This document shows, piece after piece, positions 35,774 to 47,575 of a stretch of DNA of 64,000 bases. The stretch's first letter is position 1, and every line of letters starts with the position of its first letter. The translations under genes were made by a program, and so were the position numbers. The notes under the pieces are model-generated. The model worked only from the letters and a program-made list of their open reading frames with translations. It did no database searches and was not told where the DNA came from. Origin of the DNA: Auricularia sp. M13 (Eukaryota; Basidiomycota; Agaricomycetes; Auriculariales; Auriculariaceae); contig CM073196.1 of the NCBI GenBank assembly GCA_037042915.1, forward strand, positions 868,001 through 932,000. Reading direction: 5' to 3'.

Positions 35774-38700
35774 TTACATAGATAGTGAAAGGCGAGGCCC
35801 GCGCTTCTCTGCATGCGCGCACTTCTGGGCAGCAGATTCGATGGCCTTCATCCAGGCTTGACACTCTCGCGGCGACGTCGCACGAAGACCAATCGCGTCG
35901 CTTCCCCGACGGCCGGCTAGATTGACTTGGAAGGTACAGTCGTCTGAACGGTGGCATAATGTAAAACTGGACACGACGGCCGAAAGCGTTCAAGCGTACC
36001 TCTGCGACCGGGAACCTCGCCAACCTTGACCTCGTGTAGAGGAAGAGGCTGGATGTCGTGTAATCAGCGACGAACAGCGCGCACAGTGATTATGGCGGAC
36101 CATGCGGTATAGTGATTGCGCCCCAGCGTCCATGAGCACGAGCACGTCGTTGCAAAGGACAGCATGCAGCCTGCGCTTGCTCTTCGCCTTGAACAGCTCG
36201 CCCTCCTTGAGCAGCTTGCGCGGGCCCAAGAAGCGCGTTGGCGCGGTGAGGTCCAGACGCCTGTCGCACCATTTCAAAATTGGAGTTACGGCAAATGAAT
36301 GAAACGCACCCTTGGCCGACCCAGAGGTCCCGCGACAGCGCCGACAGGCGTTGCTCATTCTCCTGCTCGCGAATACTCTCGTTGATGCTCTCGAGAATCT
36401 CTTCCGATGTACGGAGGGCGCTTTGGAGCAGCATCTGTTCCTTGCCGGGCTCAGTATAATGTAAGATCTGGCGGATGAGCAGAGGGTAGCGCGTTATGCG
36501 TTGCACTGCAAGAAATGGTCAACCAGACGTAACATATCTCCACAGAAACAACTGACTGGGAATTAACAGGAAACTTGAAAGGTCGAGATTACGGAGTTGC
36601 GGTTGATCGCGTAGATGCTACAGTAAACCAATTAGTCTTTGGAAGCGCACAATGATAGGTATTTCCGAACATTTAAATGCGCGTTCAGCTGAGGATTGGC
36701 TGAACGGAGCGCCTGTAAGGTCTTGATGGCATTGCTATGATTGACACAATATTTCTATGGTCGAAGTGAGCGGAGCATCGCCAAGGCGCGCAAACGTGGC
36801 TCACCATGTACACTCCCATTAGTGAGAGCTGCTGCTCTAGAATGTCCCCAACAGATACAATATACAGACGCGACTCCTTCTGTCGCTCCTCCAACATGCT
36901 CAAAAAGGTCTGAGATGGCATGATCAGCACGTGTCGCGGCCGCGCAGTGTGAAAGGGTAGAGAGTACGCACGGTGTTGGTGAGGAGGATATCCTCCATGT
37001 TCGCGAATATGACTTTGACCGCCTTCTCGTCCAGCATGGGTAGCATAGACGCGTAGAATGTCTACACAACACGCTTAGCATCGCGTCGCGCAAGACAAAA
37101 GGAGATAACGTCACCTCGACAATGAGCTGTAGATCGCGCACGTAGGCGTTCTCCGTCGCAATGAGCTCGAATATGGCCTATATCCACCGTGAGGCTAACA
37201 TTCCAATTACGCAGGAAGACAGACCTCTTGTCGTCTGCGCTCATTCTTAGGCATGTCCTCCAGTGCGCTCTTATCCACGAGGCTGGCCCACGACTTCATG
37301 ACGTAAAACATGAGCAAAGATGGGTGCAAGAGAGCAAACGAGACACGCACCGAGCCGAATGCAGGGCTGCTTTCGCGTGACGGCGTGCCAACGGGCCCCA
37401 GGATCGGCGCAGATATGATAGGCCGTGGCTTCTGCGATTGCGACTCCTCCGCGCCGGGCGTCTTGCTCCTGCCAAACAGCGCGAAGATCGCGCCGTACCG
37501 GGACTCCGGCGGCGCCTCCGCGCCGCGCGACGGCGACCACGACAGACTGAGCGATGGGCCCGCCGACGGAGACGGCGGCATCTCGACTGAGCTGACCGAC
37601 AGTCGGTTGTTTCGCTTGGTGGCCGCGTTCGTATGCTGGTACTGTTGATAGCGCTCATATGCGTCGTCGAGCGTGAACGACGCCCCTGTGGGCGACTTGG
37701 GCGGCACTGGAGGCGGCACCTCTTCCTCTTCCTCGGGCACCGTGGCCGGCGGGTGTACGGTCGATGAGGCGGGTGGCGGAGGCGGCGGCGCCCTGCGTTT
37801 GCGCAGAGATCGGACACGAGTCAATGGTGGCGCGTCGGTCGCAGGCTTGATAATGAGACCAGCAGCCTCCAGCACGCGCTGGCGCTCCTGCTCACGCGCG
37901 ACGCGTTCCTGCTTGACCTGCTCTTCAGTCTTGTGGCCGTTGTCCGACTCGTCCGAGGACCAGTCGTCGGCCGACTCGTCGTCAGACAGCGAGACGTAGT
38001 CCGAGCTCGTCGCCGACCCGCTCTCAGAGTCTCGGGGAGAAGTTGGTTTGATTGGTGAGTCCTGGCCGCTACCTTTAGAAGGCTCGGCATTTTTCACCGC
38101 AACCTCGAGCGTAGGGCGGATGACATCACCCTGCTTCGTGTTCGTGATGATCTCAGGGCGCGATGTTGGCGACTTCGGCGACCCCGAGCCTGCAAGGGCA
38201 GAAATGGACGTCCATCCGAATTGATTTGAGTGTATTGTCGGGCAGGTTGCAGCAAGAGTTTATGGAAGAGCATACAAAAGGGAGGGAGAACAATTTCAGC
38301 CTGTGTCCACACGACGGGAGGGGGCGGGTGATGAAGGAACGACTCAATTCGGTTTTCACGGGCGCACGGGGTAATGTTGGGACGGCGACTAACCATCGAC
38401 GGGCTCCATGTAGGATGCAGGGACAACGCGAACAAGACCGTCCTTCTCCACCTTCCACCAGTCGGGGTCCGTGCGGTCGATAACAGTGAGGACGTCGCCC
38501 TCCGCAAGAGAAAGCTCGTCGGCGTTCGTGGCCTCCCACGGGTAGATCGCGTGAGCACGGAGCGTAGCTGCGGAGCAGCGTAAGAAACTCCTGTCCAGAT
38601 TGAAGGCCGCCGTAACAAACGTACCTTGCGGCTCGACCGTCTTGATATACGTCTTGGGAATGAAGCCCTTGCTGCCAGACGACACACTGCGACCATACCA

Positions 38701-41700
38701 CCACTCGCTGCCCGACCTGGACGGGTACACGATGAGGATCATGTTCTGCACGAAGGCTGTCGACGTCATCAGCAAGCAGGACGTGCGAAGAAAATCAAAC
38801 TCACAGAGCTCTTCCGGGCGCTGCGCGTCGTAGGGATACAACGAAAGTGCGCGATATTCTAGAGTCGCCATGCATCAAGTCAGTAAAGCGAGTGGAAAGC
38901 AGGTGGGACAGGAGGAGGAGGGAGAGTTTCGAGGAGCGGAGCGTAAGCGCCACCCTGGGACGAAGAAGAACGGGGAATGAAAGCGTCCAAAACGGCAAGT
39001 GGAAAACAGGCGGGGAAAACGTCGCCAGAATAAAACACGTACCAGTATTCATGTCGATATCGTCCAGAGGGTCCTCTTCCGCAGCCGGCGCCGGATAGTC
39101 GTCGACACGAATGTCCGGAACAGCATGTCCATTCGCGTTGGCAACCTCCGGCGCATATTCATCTTCCTCCTTGGTCTCGGGAAGTGCAGCGATCGCCGAG
39201 GCGACAGCAGCATGCTCGGTGCCCATGCTGTGCGCAGCGAGCCCGGCGTACCAATCGACGGACTGCCGGTTATCCGAGCGGGCCGTCGACGCGTAGGCAG
39301 CGCCCTCGCTCTCGTCGGACACAGCCGCCGGCGGTGGCGGCGGTGGAGGGACAAACGCAGGCGGACTCGGCGGGGACGCCGGGCGCGGCTGGGCATTGAC
39401 GTGCGGGGGCGGGGCAGCATCGCCTATGACCCTGCCGCTAACGGCCGCCGTGCTGCGATCGTTGGTGACGGTCTTGCGCAGACGCGCGCCGGACCTGATA
39501 TCCCCAAGCACGGCGCCCAAGCCAGCCGGACGAGCTACGGGCGGCCCACCAGCTGCAGCCGGGGGCGGCGGAGGCGCCATCGGCGCTGCAGGAGGCAGCG
39601 GAGGTGCAGCAGGCGCTTGAGGGGCAGGCGGCGGCGGGGCATCTGGTGCAGCGGGCGGCGGCAGAGCGAACGACGCAGGCGCAGGCGTGTTCGGCTTGGA
39701 AGTTGCAGCAGCCGACTGCGGGCGAACAGGCGGGGCAGGCGATGACGGCAGGATACCACCAAACAGGGCCTGGGCGATGTTCTCGCGGTGCTTGCGGTTG
39801 GCGAATTCATCGTCCGAGCTGTCGTCGTCGCTCTCCTTCTCCTTGATCTCGTCCCAGCTCTCGTCGTCAGATGGCGCAGTGTTGTATGAGCTCTTGGGCG
39901 GCGGCGGAATGGATGCTGGAGGAGGAGCAAATCGAGGCTGCTCATGCGCAGGTGGCGGCGGCGGCGGCGGAGGAGGAGGAGGCGCAGCGACTTCGGGTGC
40001 AGGGGCAGGGGCAGGTGGTGCCGCAGCGGGAGACACAGCCGGGGCGCCATTGGCATTCGAGTTGACGAGGGGGAAGAAGGGGTTGGTGCTATTGCTGGTA
40101 GTGGACGCCGCCGGCGACACGACAGCAGCAGCAGCAGCAGCAGAAGGTGGGCCACCAGGTCTGAACGGATTGTGACCGCCCGTCGCAGGTGGCGGGGGAG
40201 CAGGCGGCGCCGCAGGCACAACAGGAGGGCTGGACGGGAAAGCCGCGGGCGGCGCCTGGGCAGCTTTCCGCTGTTCCTCCAAACGCTTCCTGCGCTCCTC
40301 CTGCTCACGCTCTTCGCGCTCCAGTTCTTCACGCTGCCTGCGTAGCGCCTCGCGGCGCTCGCGCAAACGTTTCTCCTCAGGATCTTCCTCGGGCTCAGCA
40401 GCAGGCGGAGGCGGGGGCGGGGGCGGAGGAGCCGCAACGACCGGAGCAGGCGCAGGCGCAGAAGGCGCAGAAGGCCGTGATGGCGGCGGTACGGGGGCGC
40501 GCTTCTTCGGTGGCGGGGGTGCGGGAGGCTTCTTGGCGCCAGCAGCGGGCGCAGGAACAGGCGCAGGCGGGGCAGGAGCAGCAACCGGGGCAGGCGTGGC
40601 AGATTCGCCTCGCGCCTCCTGCAAACGAGCCTTACGCGCCTTCTCGCGCTCTTCGGCCTCCTGCTCGGCCTTGCGCGCCTTCTCCTCAGCCTCCTTACGT
40701 TCGCGCGCAAGACGCTGCTCAACATCCGTGTCGACAGGCGTCGAGCTGGCGCTGGGCGCAGCCAGACCGAGCTTGATCATGCGCTCCTGGGTGCGGCGCT
40801 GCGCCTCCGCACGGATGAACGCCTGGCGCTCCTCCGGCGTCATGTTCTTCGTGGACGCAGGCGAAGCGGCCGCGGCGCGCGACGGCGGCGCGCTGAGACC
40901 CGGCGTCGTGCTGCGAGGGGCCGCAGCTTGCGGCGTGCGCGCGCGTTCCGGTTCACGCTCGCGCTCGACACCGCCGCGCGAGCGGCTGTCGCGGTCACGA
41001 TCATATTCCCGAGGGCGGTCGTAGTCGCGTTCGCGCGAACGGTCGGAATCCCGCCGACCACCGTCCCGGTCGCGGTAACGGTCGTAGTCGCGATCGCGGT
41101 CGTAGTCCCTGTTGCGGTCGCGGTCGTCGCGGTCGTAGGTGCCGCGCAGGTAGCCTGTGTCGCGGTCGCGATCGTCGCGCCGGTACGAAGAGCTGGGCGA
41201 ACTGCGCCCACCGTCGTCGAAGCGGCCAAAGCGATCGTTCCTGTAATCGCGGTCCTTCGCCCACTCGCGACGCTCACGCTCCTTCCGGCGGTCGCGTTCC
41301 TCTATCTTTTTCTGCACTTGCGGGATGCGCTCGTGAAGGAGATATGTCATCTCGCGCTCGAGCTCCCGGCGGTCCTCGTCGCGCTTCTCGCTTCTAGGTC
41401 CCCGCGAGACGTATTCGAGGTCGTCCTTGACGCGCTTGACGCGGCGCTTCAGGTCGTCGAGCTCGCGGTCCAGCTCCTCGTCCTCGCGCGACCGGCTCGC
41501 CTCGGCTAGAGTTGCATTTTCGAGGGCGCGCGACGAGTTCTCTAGCTGGCGCTTGAGGTCTTCCAGGTCCTCGCTCGCAGTTTCGTGGCCCGTCTTGACC
41601 GAGTCGCGGTCCAGATGGCGCGCGGAGCTCTTGTAGACTTTGCGGCCTTCGCTGTCATTGTCGTACTTGTAGACAGTAGCGTCCTTGCGTCCGCCGCCAC

Positions 41701-42842
41701 CAGCGCCTTGCTGCTCGTTGAAGGAGCGCGTCTTGGCATAAGACATCGGACCGCCGGGCTCGACGCTGTTCGTGCTGCGCGTGTGGCTATCGTTCTTGAG
41801 CACGCTCTTGAGAAAGTCGACTGCCTCCTCGGTATCGCGAGCAGACGGTGGCTTCAACTCTGGCGGGAGTTGGTCAGGAATGGGCATCCCGTTCAAGCCT
41901 TCATGTGAAATATGAGCAACAGAGCCTGCAGGGTGAAAAAAACAGACGTACTTCGGTAAATAAGACCCATGGCGACATGGAATTCTGCGACATTGAGCTT
42001 GCCGCGATTGTCGGTATCTGCGAGAGTCCTGAGCAACAATCAGAACTTGTCGCGGAAACGAAAACAGAGTGCTCACCAAATCCTGGCAAGATCGTTCTTG
42101 TCGAGACCGCTCTGACCGAACACTTCGAGCGCAGTCTCTCCGGTGATAAATCCCGTTCCTCGAGGATCCCAAGCGCGGAAGATCTGGTCGTAGTTCTTCT
42201 TCTCGGCTTTCGAGAGAGCCCAGGAAAGCTTCGGCTTTCCGCGCTCCTGCGTCTGCTGCGCGAAGCTCTGCTGCAGACCAGCGCCGTAATTCGCGCCGGG
42301 GAGCAAGTTGTTGGCCATGAGCGTCAGCCGGGGTCCATGAAGCCTGTCGGCTGAGCGACGAGCGGGGCTATGCCTGTCGGCTGCGAGAGCAAGCGGTTGG
42401 GCATCCCGCCGGCAAAGCCAGTGGGCTGCGTGTTCAGAAAGCTGGGCGGTGCACCGGTCATGAACTGCGACTGAGCCTGGGGCGGCGGTGGGGGTGGCGG
42501 CGCGCGGAACTGAGACTGCTGCTGCTGAAACTGCGCCGGTACTGGCGGCACCGGGGGCGGCATCGCGCGACCCATACCAGCGTTGAACCCGGTCGGCTGG
42601 GGCGCAAATCCACTGGGAGAGCCACCAGGAAAGCCTGTGGGCTGCGGGCGCATGGCTGGGAAGCCTGTAGGCTGAGGCGCGAGGCCGCCAAAGCCCAGCT
42701 GCTGCTGCGGCTGGCCGAACTGCTGCTGGGGCTGCCCAAACTGCTGCTGCTGGGTGAATTGCGGCTGCTGCTGGCCTGGAAAGCCAGTCTGCATGGGATA
42801 CTGGAAGCCAGGCTGGCCTGGTCCTCCCGCCCACTGGCTCAT
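35774..42842 (-). CDS. CIN1: Intersectin/Cin1-type endocytic scaffold with RhoGEF, with an apparent frameshift
   Basis: Minus-strand model of 17 exons: 42077-42842, 41952-42028, 39043-41898, 38805-38858, 38625-38756, 38394-38567, 37351-38189, 37225-37293, 37115-37177, 36972-37061, 36805-36909, 36671-36754, 36557-36617, 36310-36505, 36101-36260, 36000-36048 and 35774-35943; about 1,981 residues. Order: QPTGF repeats and a Q-rich leader (1-170), one EH domain at about 205-295 with an EF-hand loop (DTDNRGKLNVAEF), a coiled coil at about 395-490, an RDRDYDRD-rich tract, proline-rich segments, a WH2 motif (GDIRSGARLRKT) at about 1075-1097, two SH3 domains at about 1233-1353, a linker, then DH (AIFELIATENAYVRDLQLIV to ITRYPLLIRQIL) and PH domains. 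This matches Cryptococcus Cin1, an endocytic and actin scaffold. The QPTGF part and the EH part are in different frames: one base is missing in the C4 run at 42330-42333. Confidence 0.85.
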
Positions 42843-43330
42843 CGTGTCCTGTGTCGTCACAAATCAACAAGTTTTGAGGTCCGGTAAGCGCCGGTCATCT
42901 CTCAGCCCTTTTCAGTGTTCACTCACCGCGGGAGACATCGGCCTCGGACTTGCAGTCCATGACCAGAACGAGCTGCCATTCCACGAAGGCAGAGCAGGGA
43001 GCCACATAGGGTATGTTATGAGAGACTGAGGAAGGAAGGGCCTCGTGTGGCTCACGTCACACAACGCCCTGAGCCTCAAGCACCTCGCGTGGCCAGACAT
43101 TATAAACTGGCTGCGGAACGCAGGGATGACTCTGATGTCCTCGGGAGACTGTGCACAGTAGCTTGCGGCTTGTTGCTGGGTGCAAAAACGTTGTTGAACA
43201 TAACATTTCATGGTCTCCTCCCGCAGCAGCAGCCCTGCTAGAGAGGGAGTGATGAAAACATAAGACTCAGATACAAACTGATATTCACAAGGAGAGACGG
43301 TGTGTCTGTTGTTTCTCTACAATTGTGGAT
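42843..43330. other. Upstream region of the intersectin gene
   Basis: Probable promoter and 5' untranslated region of the minus-strand intersectin gene. No ORF of interest. Confidence 0.5.
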
Positions 43331-43653
43331 TATAGCACTGCCAGTGGGAGCAGGTCGAGAATTCCCTGAGTAGTTATTGAGTATCTCGCCTTGACATTCA
43401 GATAAATGTCACAAGTTTCTCAAGAGTGGAATGGTCAAAAGTTCTTTGGAGATACTCTATGCAACATGCAATATCGAATGAGTATCCCACGAGGATGTTT
43501 GGGCCACAAGGGAGACTCATGAAATGTACCACCTTGTGCATAGAGTATCTCCAGGGCTATGATACTCCTGGGAAACATGTCAGTGATCTGACTGTCCAGG
43601 TGAGATACTCAATGTCTACTCAAGGGATCCTCGGCCCTGCTCCCAGTGCTATA
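43331..43653. mobile_element. MITE with long terminal inverted repeats
   Basis: The left end tatagcactg...gggagcagg pairs with the right end cctgctcccagtgctata. The match continues for about 60 bp to tgagtatctc, with a few gaps. A second nested inverted pair (gagatactctatgcaa near 43450 and its complement near 43535) lies inside. TA at both borders suggests a TA target duplication. There is no coding capacity. Confidence 0.75.
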
Positions 43654-44164
43654 TCCTACAGCCGCAGCTAGGTTTGCCACACATCGTCATCGACGGCCGG
43701 TCGCGACCTCATGCTTCAGTACCTCAACTGCACCGCAGGACTGATGGTACCGTTGGTAAACCTTTCCCTTGTAAACACAACTGGGGCCAAAGAGGCAAAA
43801 ATCGGGTGTTCAGATTATTGATTTTGCCACTGTATTCCGTGCTCATGGTCCCGGGCTAAATTTACTACACACCATGATATCGATAATAGGTCGCATGCTT
43901 TGCCAATGCCCTCTCAACCAAGTGTACCACATCATGAGGCAGCTCGTTTATGACATGGCAGTCGGTGAGCTGAGAGCACTGACGCTGGAGAACAACAACA
44001 ACAACAACATCAACCACCACCATCTCGTTAAGCGCCCGTACAGGACAGTGTCGTGTAGCTCGCGCCTTGCGCGCACACGTCGCCTTCTCTCGCATATCAC
44101 TCTTTAACACATCGTACTCGTCACCAACACGCTCAAGAAAAATTTTCGTCGGGCCGTTCCGCTG
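43654..44164. other. Intergenic, no gene recognised
   Basis: Contains a short aacaacaac run near 43990. It probably includes the promoter of the gene at 44165. Confidence 0.45.
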
Positions 44165-44848
44165 ATGTCGCTCACAACGCTCGCCGCGTTTGCTACACCG
44201 TATACCCTGTGCCTGGCCCAGGTCCGGGACCTCCAACGGTGGCTCGATGCGCACGAGCAACATTGGCTACGTCTGGTCGCTTCCAGCATCCACCGATTCG
44301 ACAAATCCTTCATAGCGGCGGCAAGGCGTCACGCAGCATGGATTGCAGGCAGGCGCAACGCCCTCCTCAAGCTTGAGTGGCTTGTGCAGGACGCCATGGA
44401 CGTGCTACATGCCCAGATAGCGCATCTTCAGGCAGCCATGGTCGCGAACGAAGCTGCTCTCGCTCAGCTCATCTACGACTTACACGACATTACAATTTCG
44501 CTCTCGGCAACGCGCTCTTCTGATTCATCTACTACTTCTACCGCGCTGCTCGACTACACCGAGGAGGACATGGACGAACCAGACGCTGACCTGCGCGCCC
44601 CGTTCGTCCCAGCCGCCCCACTCGCCGTTGCCATGGAGCTGCGCAGCCGCCTGATCCGCCGCGGCCGATGTGCTTCGCGCTCACTCCTTCGACGACGACA
44701 TCCCCGGCCACCGTCGACAATTTTCATTTCTGCAACGAGGAGTCCGCCAACACCGCCGGCCCCTCCAGCGTTGCACACCCATCCTCAACGTGCATTCGTT
44801 CTACCCTCGCGAGCTTTCGCTCATCCCCTTATACCCTTCTCGCTTTGA
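44165..44848 (+). CDS. Hypothetical helical protein, 227 residues, possibly frameshifted
   Basis: Single-exon ORF from ATG at 44165. Residues 1 to about 110 look like amphipathic helices and possibly a coiled coil (AQVRDLQRWLDAHEQHWLRL, DVLHAQIAHLQAAMVANEAA). An acidic patch LLDYTEEDMDEPDADLRAP follows. After about residue 165 the sequence becomes Arg/Pro/Ser-rich and less protein-like. In the neighbouring frame, downstream of about 44660, an open frame to 44918 reads DVLRAHSFDDDIPGHRRQF and looks more natural, so a small indel near 44655-44665 may have shifted the frame. No known domain. Confidence 0.4.
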   Translation: MSLTTLAAFATPYTLCLAQVRDLQRWLDAHEQHWLRLVASSIHRFDKSFIAAARRHAAWIAGRRNALLKLEWLVQDAMDVLHAQIAHLQAAMVANEAALAQLIYDLHDITISLSATRSSDSSTTSTALLDYTEEDMDEPDADLRAPFVPAAPLAVAMELRSRLIRRGRCASRSLLRRRHPRPPSTIFISATRSPPTPPAPPALHTHPQRAFVLPSRAFAHPLIPFSL

Positions 44849-44918
44849 GATGGGTTTTAGCCTTCCTGCGCTTGACCAGTTGCCGGTGACTATGGGTCAC
44901 GAGTCCTGCCTGAGTTGA

Positions 44919-45379
44919 GTTGCTCCGCCGTGTTCAAGTTTGGCGGACTTTTGGCTCGATATAGTATGCTCATGTAATTAAGACCCATCGAGGCGCAGCT
45001 TGAAGGTCCTCTAGGACTGAAGGTGGGTAATGCAATGTAAACAATGTAAACAATTCATTGCCGGCTGATCTCGCCGTAGCGTCCTGAGAAATGCTATAGC
45101 TGTTGCTGCAGTCACCATCTGCAGGCTGTGAATTTCCAAGAACCAGGATCATCCAGAATTTCAACGAGAGGATGATAGGGGGAATCTATAAATAGCGCCC
45201 ATCATTGCTATGAACCTGACAATCCACCAACAATCCACCGACGCTCCGCACCATGAGCAACACCGTGGCGCATCTGCGCTGGCGCTGACTGCGCCGCGGC
45301 TTGGCTGTCAGCCATAAAACCAAGCAGGTGAGAGATCAATCCCTCACTCAAACATTCGCCCATCCCAACAGCCACCATC
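44919..45379. other. Intergenic with a promoter of a small secreted gene
   Basis: Contains a TATAAA at 45187-45192 followed by about 190 bp that would be the 5' untranslated region of the gene at 45380. Otherwise no feature. Confidence 0.5.
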
Positions 45380-45596
45380 ATGAAGTTGCTCGTCGTTTTT
45401 ACCGCCGTCCTCTCCCTCGCAGCGCCGTCGCTGGCTATTGTCCGCTGCGTCTGCGGGACCACCCTCGCACAGTACGTCCAGTTTCCTGTTGCCACTGTGC
45501 GGATAGGTATGCTGACCAGGTTACGGTAGCCCGGGGGCTTGCAATGCCTCTGAGCTGAGCAATGGCTGCGAGAACAAGACCATAGTCACGAAATAA
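45380..45596 (+). CDS. Small secreted cysteine-containing protein, 52 residues
   Basis: Model: exons 45380-45471 and 45530-45596. The intron (58 bp) has GT-AG ends and a gctgac branch point, and the phases agree. The signal peptide (MKLLVVFTAVLSLAAPSLA) leaves a mature peptide of about 33 residues with four cysteines (RCVCGTT, GACNAS, NGCENK) and two N-glycosylation sequons (NAS, NKT). Size and cysteine content fit small secreted proteins of basidiomycetes, but no family is recognised. It lies tail to tail with the phosphotransferase pseudogene, whose recognisable end is at about 45610. Confidence 0.55.
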
Positions 45597-45609
45597 GCAC
45601 CAGTGTTAC

Positions 45610-46828
45610 CTAGCCGCTCCCGTTTGACCGCTCCGGCAATACTAGCGTCGAAAGGAGGCGCCTCGTGAACGTACAATGTCTCCGGGAATCCGTACCAACT
45701 GAGCAGTCTGAACGCAATTACAATCTTCCGCAGATGCTCATCGCCGGGGTTTGCAAACGTTAGCAGGGCCGGCGAGACGTGTACGGAGACGCAGAGCAGG
45801 ACGGGAAGCGATGTTTCGTCGGCTAGATTGTCGGGCACGCTCGTCGCATCGAAGAATGTCGGCGACAGCGTGATACACCAGTTGAGCAGCAAGACAAGGT
45901 CGGGCCGCTCCCGCGCCAGTAGTCGCGCGAACTCCTGATCCAGGCTCAAGGAGAGTTGAGGGGCCATATCCCAGTACACCATGGCTGGAATCTTGCTTTT
46001 TAAAACCTCTGGAGATGACTTCTCCTTGGTGAAAAGCATAGCCAGCCTAAAGCCTTCGATTGAGTGATATTCCCGTCCTTCGGCTGGAGGATCAAGCGCA
46101 TGGCAAATGTCAGAACCTGTGAATGCGGCATGAGATTGAATATGGGCGGTGGGAATTGGTAGCGCACCATTTGAATAGTCGATGACGACTAGACGCTTCG
46201 CAACGGGTGGTTGAGTTGCGAGCGTCAGTGGATCGAGAACGTGTTCCACGTCTGGTCGCACATGACTCACTGTGAGCCCATTCCCGGTCAATGATAGCTG
46301 CGACCCGCCAGTGTCTGTCGATAAACATGTTCGCCGAGTAAAGGTCGAAATGGGATATGCCCTGCGCTTGCAGAGCTCGCACGGCTTGTGCCACACTTTG
46401 CTCGACTCTGGCAGCGATCACGCACGCGCGATATTTCCCATGGAGTAGCCGCAGGTCAAAAAAGTTCTACTCCCTGGACACGATCCATAATGATAGATCC
46501 GCTGTTGTCAGATCGTCCATATCGATGGACACGAGGAACCGGGACAGCGCGACTCGCTCGGCGCATTGTTCGGACAATCGCGTCCACGTCCAGCATCGCG
46601 GGTAGTAACTTGAGGACATACTTCTTATTATGTAAGGAAGGAGATTGCGCTGCTCTGGCACCTGTAGATCTTTTTCGCCTCGTGGTACGGTTGCAATAGC
46701 CTGGCATCAACCTCAAGCAAATCGAAACGGCCTTCGCGGCGAGAGAAGCCCCGGTTCAGACCGGCGCGCGACCATGGAGTGCAGGAGAGCCTGCGAGAGT
46801 GCGGAGGGGACACCCGTGACAGAGACAT
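45610..46828 (-). pseudogene. Broken copy of the APH-fold phosphotransferase-like gene
   Basis: The sequence follows the intact gene at 18050-19502 along almost all its length, including the position of the intron. Lesions on the minus strand: a 4-base insertion with in-frame stops after SAISFL (about 46625-46632); an extra T in the T-run at 46458-46463, which shifts the frame after VELF; Trp to Arg in the IDWE motif (IIDREWA); and a deletion of about 165 bp removing the segment from PFGDEYL to APGYG, with the junction at tgagtcatgtgcg near 46265. Homology fades near 45610, after FDASIAGA. It is therefore not expected to give a working enzyme. Confidence 0.85.
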
Positions 46829-47575
46829 AGCAATCAGAGAGAGGCACGCCGACTGTAAGTGAAGAATGAAACCGTGGGTTCGTGTTTCGCACTCCGCCAT
46901 CTCGCATGGAAGTCACAAGAAAGCGAAATTCATTGCATAACGGGGAATATACAGATGTTCACCTAATAACAACGAGTCTGAAATCTGTCACGTGACTAGC
47001 ACAATTATCGAGTTCCCGCCAGGTTCCGGCCGCCGAGCTCATCAGGGATGATGGGATTCACCAGCTTGTCACCACCGGCTTCTGAATACCTCATTACACG
47101 TATTACTTAAGATTTTAAGCTCCCAGAAGCCATTGATGATGTGTAACCACCGTCACTGTAGGTCTCCCGGATATCCGGGGGTGCGGTAGAGTTTCATGGA
47201 GCGCTGCTCGACTTGGGATTGAAGGTCTGACAAGCTAGCCTGCTGAGCGTTGCGTCAATAACCACCTGATGGTGTTCTGCGTTGCCTGCCCCTGCTGCGG
47301 CCTCTCCTTCTAGTTCTCCAGGCTACTGCCCACGGTGAGACCGTGTATGGCACTCGGAGGACGCTCACTTCACCGGGGTCCCCAATGAAAAATACGCAAG
47401 CACTATGTGGATGTTGTGGCAAAGGACAGCCTCAACGTACCGCGTCTTATCACCCATATTGATCTGTACGGCCCCAATCTCCATGAAGAGCAAGAGAAGC
47501 GACGGATGGTTCACGGCGGCCGCACTGCACGATGCCTAGGCAGCAAACGTCGCGGTCGTACTCCGCGCGCGCCCA
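46829..47575. other. Intergenic, no gene recognised
   Basis: Decayed sequence without a supported ORF. The ORF from 47407 runs into the dispersed repeat and is not considered a gene. Confidence 0.45.

Noticed and set aside
38153-38871. A separate SH3 gene starting at the ATG at 38871
   Set aside because: The scaffold exon joins in frame through GT-AG ends at 39042/38859, and basidiomycete Cin1 has the same fused order. An alternative isoform is kept as a finding.
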